Below, in pieces: positions 1 through 5,267 of a stretch of DNA of 5,325 nt. The notes below the pieces were generated by a model. It ran no database searches, was not told the origin of the DNA, and saw nothing but the letters and a program-made list of their open reading frames with translations. A program made the position numbers and the translations under genes. Within the stretch, counting starts at the first letter, position 1. Each line of letters begins with the position of its first letter. Origin of the DNA: an uncultured Eubacteriales bacterium (GTDB taxonomy: Bacteria > Bacillota > Clostridia > Oscillospirales > CAG-272); NCBI GenBank assembly GCA_900547725.1, contig URHR01000109.1:1-5325 (forward strand), written 5' to 3'.

Positions 1-57
1 TGGAGGGTAGGAACCCCTCTCCGAAAGAGGGGTTCCTGCGCCTCCAAGGTCTTCCCC
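1..57 (+). repeat. 57-bp palindromic repeat, copy R1
   Basis: This element recurs in inverted orientation at 5024-5080. The first 9 and last 21 bases are identical between copies; only the central 27 bases (10-36) differ. In R1 the centre is a perfect 11-bp stem (10-20 with 26-36) around the loop CCGAA. The conserved flanks extend the stem: 1-9 pairs with 37-46, with one T-G wobble at 8/38 and a bulged G at 40. The tail 47-57 is conserved but unpaired. No T-run follows, so it is not a classical intrinsic terminator. Its left boundary coincides with the window edge, so it may extend further upstream. It resembles REP/BIME-like interspersed palindromes in character, but I do not recognise a named family. 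Confidence 0.85.
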
Positions 58-72
58 TGTTCGCACCAACAA

Positions 73-87
73 TTTTTCGCCGAAAAA
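73..87. promoter_or_regulatory. A/T-rich palindrome upstream of the -35 box (UP element or operator candidate)
   Basis: TTTTTCG at 73-79 and CGAAAAA at 81-87 form a perfect 7-bp inverted repeat around C80, ending 2 bp upstream of the -35 hexamer. The position and the phased T and A tracts fit an UP element contacted by the RNA polymerase alpha C-terminal domains. The symmetry would also suit a dimeric regulator. Nothing in the sequence decides between these. Confidence 0.4.
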
Positions 88-89
88 AC

Positions 90-118
90 TTGACAAAAGA
101 GGGGAAAAGGGGTATAAT
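90..118 (+). promoter_or_regulatory. Consensus sigma-A (sigma-70) promoter of the operon
   Basis: The -35 hexamer TTGACA (90-95) and the -10 hexamer TATAAT (113-118) both match consensus exactly and are separated by the optimal 17 bp. Transcription should start near 125, giving a leader of roughly 28 nt before the yicC GTG at 153. A perfect core promoter suggests strong, largely constitutive transcription unless a repressor acts on it. No other convincing promoter is visible between here and priA, so it probably drives all five genes. Confidence 0.93.
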
Positions 119-136
119 AAATCTGTATGACTTCCG

Positions 137-144
137 AAAGGAGG
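137..144 (+). promoter_or_regulatory. Ribosome binding site that fixes the yicC start
   Basis: AAAGGAGG is an almost ideal Shine-Dalgarno sequence, 8 nt upstream of the GTG at 153. A TTG at 147 lies only 2 nt after it and is too close. The TTG at 90, in the same open frame, is part of the -35 box and lies upstream of the predicted transcript start, so it cannot be the start. Confidence 0.92.
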
Positions 145-152
145 ATTTGAGC

Positions 153-1037
153 GTGATTCGGAGCATGACAGGGTTCGGGAGATGCCGCGAAACCGTTGGA
201 GGGCGCGATATCACCGTGGAGATCAAATCGGTCAACAGTCGGTTTCTGGACTGCTCGGTGCGCGTCAGTCGGTCGGTCTCCTTTTTGGAGGAACGCGTCA
301 AACCGTATCTGCAGGCAAGAGGGCTGACCAGAGGAAAGGTCGACGTCAGCATTACCGTCGATACCGTCGAAAGCACCGATGCGGTCGCACTCGACGACGG
401 GCGGGTCAAAGCCTATCTCGCCGCACTCCGCCGCCTGCGCGACGAGTACGGGTTGCGCGACGATATCTCGGTTATGAGCGTTGCAGGAAATAACGACCTG
501 TTCGTCACGGTCAAGCCGGAAGAGGACGCGGAGCGCGACTGGGCAGAGATAGAGCCTGTCCTCGGACGTGCCGCCGACGCATTCTTTGCCGCAAAGAAAC
601 GCGAGGGCGCGGCGTTGGTCGCAGATCTCGGCGGAAAGGTTGCGGATATGCGGGCGCTCGCGGAGCGGATCGGGGAAATGTCTGCCGATACCGTGAAGCA
701 TTACCGCGAACGGCTTGCCGAGCGCGTGCGGGATGCACTGGCGGATAACCATATCTCGTCCGACGAATCGAGAATTCTCACCGAGTGCGCAATTTTTGCG
801 GATAAGGTGGCGGTGGACGAGGAACTGGTTCGCCTGCGGACGCACCTGGACGCAATGGAAGAGATTCTGCGGGGCGGAGACGCGGTTGGCAGAAGGCTGG
901 ACTTTCTGATTCAGGAGATGAACCGCGAGGTCAATACCACGGGCTCGAAATGCACCGACGCGGCAGTGGCGCAAACGGTGGTTGACCTGAAATGTACATT
1001 GGAAAAGGTTCGCGAGCAGATTCAGAATCTGGAGTGA
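153..1037 (+). CDS. yicC: YicC/YloC family endoribonuclease
   Basis: This encodes a 294-residue protein, close to E. coli YicC (287) and B. subtilis YloC (about 291). Known family role: E. coli YicC is reported to be an endoribonuclease acting in small-RNA turnover; the family has an N-terminal YicC-like domain and a C-terminal DUF1732 domain. Seen here: the N-terminal signature MTGFG (residues 5-9), then EIKSVNSRFLD (23-33), and the strongly conserved C-terminal block at residues 246-294. That block contains LDFLIQEMNREVNT and GSK and ends REQIQNLE, as in typical members. The protein is complete, with no signal peptide or membrane segment, so it is cytoplasmic. It is the first gene of the operon, with its GTG start set by the Shine-Dalgarno at 137-144; remA follows after 29 bp. 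Its RNase activity here is inferred from family membership. The Bacillota name is yloC. Confidence 0.95.
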   Translation: MIRSMTGFGRCRETVGGRDITVEIKSVNSRFLDCSVRVSRSVSFLEERVKPYLQARGLTRGKVDVSITVDTVESTDAVALDDGRVKAYLAALRRLRDEYGLRDDISVMSVAGNNDLFVTVKPEEDAERDWAEIEPVLGRAADAFFAAKKREGAALVADLGGKVADMRALAERIGEMSADTVKHYRERLAERVRDALADNHISSDESRILTECAIFADKVAVDEELVRLRTHLDAMEEILRGGDAVGRRLDFLIQEMNREVNTTGSKCTDAAVAQTVVDLKCTLEKVREQIQNLE

Positions 1038-1066
1038 CGAACCGAACGGAAAGAGGAAATTTGCGT

Positions 1067-1354
1067 ATGAAGTTTATCAATATCGGCTTTGGGAATATGG
1101 TCGCATCCGACCGCATCGTGGCGCTGGCGAATCCCGATTCCGCCCCCATCAAGCGGCTGATTCAGGATTCCAAGGATGACGGGCGGGCAATTGACGTGAC
1201 CTGCGGCAGGCGCACGCGGGCGGTGATTATCACCGATTCGGAACACGTCATTCTCTCCGCCATTCAGACCGAAACCATTGCGAACCGTCTGGAAAACAGC
1301 GACGCCGACGAGGACGAGGACGAAAGCGACGATGTCCCCGCAGACGGGGAGTGA
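1067..1354 (+). CDS. remA: RemA family DNA-binding regulator with acidic C-terminal tail
   Basis: This 95-residue protein belongs to the RemA/DUF370 family. In Bacillus subtilis RemA activates biofilm matrix and osmoprotection genes by wrapping DNA around an oligomeric ring. The core is clear: MKFINIGFGNMVASDRIVAL at the start, SAPIKRLIQ (25-33), GRRTRAVIITDSEHVILSAIQ (47-67) and ETIANRL (69-75). The arginines R16, R48 and R49 align with basic residues implicated in DNA binding in characterised RemA. The last 17 residues are unusual: DADEDEDESDDVPADGE, with 11 Asp/Glu. The ATG at 1067 follows AAGAGGA (1051-1057) by 9 nt. remA directly upstream of gmk is the standard Bacillota order. Its target genes in this organism cannot be read from the window, so a role in matrix control is only an analogy. 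Confidence 0.95.
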   Translation: MKFINIGFGNMVASDRIVALANPDSAPIKRLIQDSKDDGRAIDVTCGRRTRAVIITDSEHVILSAIQTETIANRLENSDADEDEDESDDVPADGE

Positions 1355-1363
1355 GACGCCGGT

Positions 1364-1978
1364 ATGGAAAACGGAAAGGGACTGTTGGTGGTCGTTTCCG
1401 GCCCTGCGGGAAGCGGGAAGGGAACGGTCAACAAGAAGCTGCTTGAAACGGGGGACTTCGTTTTTTCGGTCTCCGCAACCACAAGAGCGCCGCGCCCGGG
1501 CGAGGTGGACGGCGTGAATTATCACTACATCGGTCGGGAGGACTTTGAAGCGCGGGTCGGTCGCGGGGAACTGTTGGAGCATACCGAGTACTGCGGGAAC
1601 TACTACGGAACGCTGCGGAGCGAGACCGAGGCGGTGTTGGCGAGCAACCGGAATCTGCTGCTTGAGATCGAGGTGGAGGGCGCGATGAACATCAAGCGCC
1701 GCTATCCCGAGGCGGTGCTGATTATGCTTTTGCCACCGTCCTACAGCATTTTGGAAGCGCGGTTGCGCGGGCGCGGGACAGAGCCCGAGGAGGTTATCCT
1801 GCGGCGCATGGCGCGGGCGCGGGAGGAGTTGGAATTCCTGCCGAATTACGACTACGTGGTTTATAATCGCGAAAACGGGGTTGACGAGGCGGCGGCGGAA
1901 ATCCGCGCGATCGTCACCGCCGAAAAGCATTCCGTGCGTCGCGACCCCGATGCAAAGAAGCGCTTTTTTGAGAACTGA
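1364..1978 (+). CDS. gmk: Guanylate kinase
   Basis: This enzyme phosphorylates GMP to GDP using ATP, an essential step supplying GTP and dGTP in the cytoplasm. The 204 residues match the usual family length. Visible features in order: the P-loop GPAGSGKGT (13-21, K19), the GMP-binding segment SATTRAPRPGEVDGVNYHYI (37-56, with R41, R44 and Y53), EHTEYCGNYYGT (72-83, with E72 and Y81), the strand EIEVEGA (101-107), the LID-like segment around LRGRGTEPEEVILRRM, and the C-terminal NYDYVVYN. The usual DVQG reads EVEG (103-106), a mild variation. The start lies 9 bp after the remA stop, with GGGGAGTG overlapping that stop as ribosome binding site, so translation is probably coupled. In many bacteria Gmk is a target of (p)ppGpp, which I cannot test here. 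Confidence 0.97.
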   Translation: MENGKGLLVVVSGPAGSGKGTVNKKLLETGDFVFSVSATTRAPRPGEVDGVNYHYIGREDFEARVGRGELLEHTEYCGNYYGTLRSETEAVLASNRNLLLEIEVEGAMNIKRRYPEAVLIMLLPPSYSILEARLRGRGTEPEEVILRRMARAREELEFLPNYDYVVYNRENGVDEAAAEIRAIVTAEKHSVRRDPDAKKRFFEN

Positions 1979-1990
1979 AATGAACGGTGG

Positions 1991-2039
1991 CAAATTGCAA
2001 ATTGCAATTTGCAATCAGCAATCAGCAATCAGCAATTAA
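1991..2039 (+). repeat. Seven tandem heptamers with a 22-bp palindrome
   Basis: The gmk-rpoZ gap contains seven consecutive 7-mers: CAAATTG, CAAATTG, CAATTTG, CAATCAG, CAATCAG, CAATCAG, CAATTAA. All begin CAA. Positions 1994-2015 form a perfect 22-bp palindrome centred between 2004 and 2005. The tract is A/T-rich within a GC-rich operon. A period of 7 would break a reading frame, so it is not coding. It could arise by slipped-strand copying and vary in number between strains, or its palindrome could act in the mRNA or bind a protein. It ends 18 bp before the rpoZ Shine-Dalgarno. Confidence 0.9.
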
Positions 2040-2057
2040 CGATACCAACCGAGAGCG

Positions 2058-2064
2058 AAGGAGA
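2058..2064 (+). promoter_or_regulatory. rpoZ ribosome binding site
   Basis: AAGGAGA lies 7 nt upstream of the ATG at 2072. It fixes the rpoZ start there, although the same frame stays open back to a TTG at 2009 inside the heptamer tract. That earlier codon has no Shine-Dalgarno, and the omega family begins with the MLHPTIDEL motif. Confidence 0.88.
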
Positions 2065-2071
2065 TAAAATT

Positions 2072-2479
2072 ATGTTGCATCCAACCATTGACGAATTGAC
2101 ACAGGGAAAGTACAACCGCTACGAACTGGCGCTGGCGACCGCAAGATGCGCGCGCCTCATCACCGACGAGTACGTCCGTCAGCACGACGTTGCCGAGAAG
2201 AACCAGACGGGGAACAAGGAGACCGACCGCCCCGTGAACACCATGATCGACCGCGAACTGCGCGACGAGAAGGCGGTCAAGGTTGCCATCGGCAGAATTT
2301 ACAAGGGCATCTACCAGATCGATCTGCACGCCGAGGATCACCCCGAGGACGCGGAGGAACTTTGGGAAGCCGGCAACGAAGCCGAGGAAAAGCTTGAGGA
2401 AGAGGAAGCCGAGCGCGAGGCGCGGGGCGAAGAGCCGGAAAATCCCGACTTCAATCCGGAAGTTCCGATTATCGAATGA
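2072..2479 (+). CDS. rpoZ: RNA polymerase omega subunit, long acidic form
   Basis: Omega binds the beta-prime subunit and helps RNA polymerase assemble and stay stable. The family core is visible in two parts: MLHPTIDELTQGKYNRYELALATARCARLI (1-30, the usual M-L-x-P-x-I-D-x-L start and the K-R-A-R-like helix as TARCARLI) and EKAVKVAIGRIYKGIYQI (66-83, matching the usual PV-x-x-AL-x-E-I-x-x-G-K). The product has 135 residues, about double B. subtilis omega (near 67). The extra length is a polar insert of about 35 residues between the two core parts (31-65) and a highly acidic tail (84-135) containing the Glu-rich run EEAEEKLEEEEAEREARGEE, likely helical. The stop overlaps the priA start as ATGA, implying coupled translation. 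The family call rests on the core motifs and operon position; the function of the tail is unknown. Confidence 0.88.
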   Translation: MLHPTIDELTQGKYNRYELALATARCARLITDEYVRQHDVAEKNQTGNKETDRPVNTMIDRELRDEKAVKVAIGRIYKGIYQIDLHAEDHPEDAEELWEAGNEAEEKLEEEEAEREARGEEPENPDFNPEVPIIE

Positions 2480-5016
2480 ATCCCAGACTCTTTGACGCAG
2501 ACTGTGATCTGCGTCTGAAGTATGCGGGCGTTTATGTACTGGGCAACCCGTACTGCGTGGACGGTCTTTACGACTACGAAATCCCCTGCGAGATGGGGAA
2601 CGGCGCGGTGGTTCCGGGGAGCTTTGTAACGGTTCCGTTCGGCATCCGCAACCAGACGCGCGTGGCACTGGTTGCGGAGGTTCGCGAGACCTCGCAATAC
2701 AAAGAGCTGAAAATGATCCGGACGCGGTGTCCCGACAGCATTTCGCTTGACGCGGAAATGTTGGGACTGTGCGAATTTCTGCGCAATCGGATCTTCTGCA
2801 CGACCGAGGAAGCGGTGCGGGCAATGGTGCCCGCTTCGTTGATCCTGCGCCTGCGGGAGATCTACTCGCCCGTGCCGAATACCGCGCCACCCGCTTCCGA
2901 CGACATCCGTGCGTCGGATTTATCTGTTTATGAATATATACGCGCACGGGGTGAAGCGTCACTGCCTGCTTTGCGCGAGAAATTTGCGGTGCAGGTGGAG
3001 GGCAGTCTGCGGCGGCTTGTGAGCCTCGGGTATCTTTCCAAGCGGGTGGAGCAGGAGCGCGAGAAGGCGGAAAAAACCGAACTGCACTGGTCGCTTGCCT
3101 GCACCCGCCGCATGGCGGAAGAACTGAGCGAGGGGCGCGCGTGCGAAAATCTGCCCGCTCTTCGGTCGCAGAAGCACCGCGACGTGCTGAAGGTTCTGCT
3201 CGGAGAGGACGCGCCGATGGGAAACGCGGCGCTGTGTCTGGCGGCAAACGTCTCGGGCACACAGCTCAAGGCGTTGCGGGACAAGGGGCTGATTGAAGCC
3301 GAAGAGGTACGGATTGACCGCAACCCTTACGCCGAAATCCCGTATGTCGGCAGAACCGAACGAAAGCTGAACGCGGAGCAGTCGGCGGCGCTTGAGACCG
3401 TTGCGGGTCTGGCGTTTTCGGGCGAGCCGAAGGCGGCTCTGCTCCACGGCGTGACGGGGAGCGGCAAAACCAGCGTGATGGTGGCGCTGATCGACCGCCT
3501 GATCGACGCGGGGCGGGGGGTGATTCTCCTGCTTCCCGAGATTGCGCTCACGCCGCAGTCGGTGGCGATTTTCTGCTCGCGCTATGGCAATCGCGTGGCA
3601 GTGATTCACTCGGCGCTGACGGCGGGGGAGCGGTACGACGCGTATTGCCGCATCCGTTCGGGCGGGGCGGATATTGTCATCGGAACGCGCTCGGCGGTGT
3701 TTGCGCCCGTGCAGAATCTCGGCGCGATCATCATTGACGAGGAGCAGGAGCACACCTACAAATCCGACCAAGACCCGAAATATCACGCGCGCGACATTGC
3801 GCGCTATCGGTGCAATTACCACAAGGCGCTGATGCTTCTGGCGTCGGCAACGCCCGCACTGGAGAGCTACAAAAAGGCGATGGACGGGGTTTACACCTAC
3901 GTCCCGCTGCGCGAGCGTTACGGCGGCGCGCGGCTTCCCTCGGTGGAGGTCGTGGATATGCGCGCCGAGTTGCGCGCCGGGAACACGGGGGAGATCAGCC
4001 GTCGGCTTCTGGACGGCCTTGCCGAGACGGTGGGAAAGCGGGAACAGGCGATCCTGTTTCTGAACCGCCGCGGGTACAATGCAAGCATTTCCTGCCGTTC
4101 CTGCGGTCAGCCGCTGACCTGCCCGAAATGCTCGGTGGCGATGACCTATCACAAAACGCGTTCGCACTGGCTGAACGACCCGCGCTTGGTCTGCCACTGG
4201 TGCGGAACGGAGCTGCCTCTGCCGCGCGCGTGCCCGTCCTGCGGGTCGGAGCATCTGGCGCCCGTTGGCTTCGGAACGGAGCGGATTGAAGAAGAATTGA
4301 AGCTGCGGATTCCCGACGCGCGGATTCTGCGGATGGATGCGGACACGACGGGGACGAAGCGATCCTACGAGGAAATGCTCGGAAAATTCCGCAGGCACGA
4401 GGCGGATATTCTGCTCGGAACGCAGATGGTGACGAAGGGGCACGACTTCCCCGCTGTGACGTTGGTTGGGGTACTTCTGGCGGATTCCTCGCTATACGTC
4501 AACGATTATCGCGCGAACGAGCGGACTTTTGCGATGCTGACGCAGGTCATCGGTCGCGCGGGGCGTGCGGACAAGCCGGGGCGCGCGGTGATTCAGACGA
4601 ACGCGCCCGACAACGATGTGATCTCGCTTGCCTGCGAGCAGGACTACGGGACGTTTTACGAGCGGGAGATCCGCCTGCGGCGCGCTCTCTGTTTCCCGCC
4701 GATCTGCGACATTGCGCTCATCAGCTTTTCGGGTTCGGCCGAGAACATGGTGGGCATTGCGGGGGTACGGCTTTTGGAGGAGCTGAAGAAGCTTCGCGCC
4801 GAGCCTGCTTTCTCTTCGGCGGAGCTATTGGTTTTCGGTCCTGTGGAAGCTCCCGTTTACCGTGTGGACAACCGCTACCGACAGCGGATTGTCATCAAGT
4901 GCCGTCTGACGCGTCAGGTGCTCTCTCTCCTTCAGTCGCTTCTTCTTCGCGTTTCAAGCGGTTTTTCCAAGCAAAAGCTCTACTTCAGCATCGACCTGAA
5001 TCCGTCCTCTTTGTGA
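2476..5016 (+). CDS. priA: Primosomal protein N' (replication restart helicase PriA)
   Basis: PriA is a 3'-5' superfamily 2 helicase that recognises stalled forks and reloads the replicative helicase. The 846-residue product is complete and rather long (E. coli 732, B. subtilis about 805). In order: the 3' DNA-binding domain (about 16-115, with VVPGSFVTVPFG), a winged-helix and linker region (about 150-290), Walker A GVTGSGKT (325-332), LPEIALTPQ (353-361), GTRSAVFAP (403-411), motif II DEEQ (421-424, usually DEEH), SAT (457-459), motif V GTQMVTKGHDFP (648-659) and motif VI QVIGRAGR (690-697). The zinc-binding insert is intact: C540, C543, C549, C552, C573, C576, C586 and C589. The C-terminal domain contains FGPVEAPVYRVDNRYRQR. 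Translation starts on the ATGA overlap with rpoZ and has only a weak GGAAG upstream. It is the last gene of the operon. Confidence 0.97.
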   Translation: MNPRLFDADCDLRLKYAGVYVLGNPYCVDGLYDYEIPCEMGNGAVVPGSFVTVPFGIRNQTRVALVAEVRETSQYKELKMIRTRCPDSISLDAEMLGLCEFLRNRIFCTTEEAVRAMVPASLILRLREIYSPVPNTAPPASDDIRASDLSVYEYIRARGEASLPALREKFAVQVEGSLRRLVSLGYLSKRVEQEREKAEKTELHWSLACTRRMAEELSEGRACENLPALRSQKHRDVLKVLLGEDAPMGNAALCLAANVSGTQLKALRDKGLIEAEEVRIDRNPYAEIPYVGRTERKLNAEQSAALETVAGLAFSGEPKAALLHGVTGSGKTSVMVALIDRLIDAGRGVILLLPEIALTPQSVAIFCSRYGNRVAVIHSALTAGERYDAYCRIRSGGADIVIGTRSAVFAPVQNLGAIIIDEEQEHTYKSDQDPKYHARDIARYRCNYHKALMLLASATPALESYKKAMDGVYTYVPLRERYGGARLPSVEVVDMRAELRAGNTGEISRRLLDGLAETVGKREQAILFLNRRGYNASISCRSCGQPLTCPKCSVAMTYHKTRSHWLNDPRLVCHWCGTELPLPRACPSCGSEHLAPVGFGTERIEEELKLRIPDARILRMDADTTGTKRSYEEMLGKFRRHEADILLGTQMVTKGHDFPAVTLVGVLLADSSLYVNDYRANERTFAMLTQVIGRAGRADKPGRAVIQTNAPDNDVISLACEQDYGTFYEREIRLRRALCFPPICDIALISFSGSAENMVGIAGVRLLEELKKLRAEPAFSSAELLVFGPVEAPVYRVDNRYRQRIVIKCRLTRQVLSLLQSLLLRVSSGFSKQKLYFSIDLNPSSL

Positions 5017-5023
5017 GAGGTGG

Positions 5024-5080
5024 GGGGAAGACCTTGGAGGCGCAGGGAGACCCCTTGAAAGGGGCTCTCCCTACCCTCCA
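5024..5080 (-). repeat. 57-bp palindromic repeat, copy R2, inverted relative to R1
   Basis: Read on the - strand, this has the same 9-base head and 21-base tail as R1 at 1-57 and exactly the same length. It begins 7 bp after the priA stop. The 27-base centre (5045-5071) differs from R1 at many positions yet still folds: GGGAGA (5045-5050) pairs with TCTCCC (5066-5071), C5065 is bulged, and CCCCT pairs with AGGGG around the loop TGAA. The same outer flanks pair below it. No T-run follows on either strand, so termination by this hairpin alone is unlikely, though it would protect or pause the priA mRNA 3' end. Confidence 0.85.
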
Positions 5081-5100
5081 AACCTCCCTGACTCTCCCCG

Positions 5101-5185
5101 AACTTCCCTGCACGGCAACCGCCGGATTGGGTTGTAAAGATTTTCTGCGTTTTCAGAACGGCGGTTGCCGTGCAGGGAAGTTTTT
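5101..5185 (+). terminator. Perfect 24-bp inverted repeat with T-run: probable operon terminator or palindromic element
   Basis: Positions 5101-5124 are perfectly complementary to 5159-5182, separated by 34 nt. The spacer holds its own small hairpin (TTCTG 5143-5147 with CAGAA 5154-5158). The right arm runs into TTTTT (5181-5185), so a transcript from priA would form a long GC-rich stem followed by a short U-run, which suits Rho-independent termination. The stem and loop are longer than usual for a terminator, so it could instead be a small mobile palindrome that happens to end in Ts. The heptamer GGATTGG follows both arms (5124-5130, overlapping the last arm base, and 5186-5192). Confidence 0.55.
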
Positions 5186-5266
5186 GGATTGGTTGGGAGG
5201 TGCGAATACTTTGCAGAGTGCGGCTTCGCATTCGATTGGCGAGTGGGGTGCGGTTAGAAAGTATGC
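5186..5266. other. Non-coding stretch with nested hairpins
   Basis: No supportable gene is present. GAGTGCG (5216-5222) pairs with CGCATTC (5227-5233), one G-T wobble, around GCTT. This is enclosed by ATACTTT (5206-5212) and AAAGTAT (5258-5264), a perfect 7-bp inverted repeat. I see no promoter or ribosome binding site leading to a downstream gene. It could be part of a structured RNA or a decayed palindromic element. Confidence 0.4.
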
Positions 5267-5267
5267 C

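Noticed and set aside
1..57. R1 as a Rho-independent terminator for an upstream gene
   Set aside because: The hairpin is strong, but the bases after it are GCGCCTCCAAGG, with no T-run. Both copies keep this tail, pointing to a repeat rather than a terminator.
1022..2014. Long open frame on the - strand across remA and gmk (330 aa)
   Set aside because: It lies opposite two well-recognised genes, shows no family motif, and is a by-product of GC-rich codon use.
1991..2039. Heptamer array as a CRISPR
   Set aside because: The units are 7 bp and directly abut, with no spacers.
1990..2071. Internal promoter for rpoZ in the gmk-rpoZ gap
   Set aside because: The A/T-rich heptamers give TTGCAA-like -35 candidates, but no acceptable -10 hexamer lies 16-18 bp downstream.
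2959..4443. Long open frame on the - strand inside priA (494 aa)
   Set aside because: The composition is Arg/His/Gln-rich with no recognisable domain, and it is fully antisense to conserved PriA helicase motifs.
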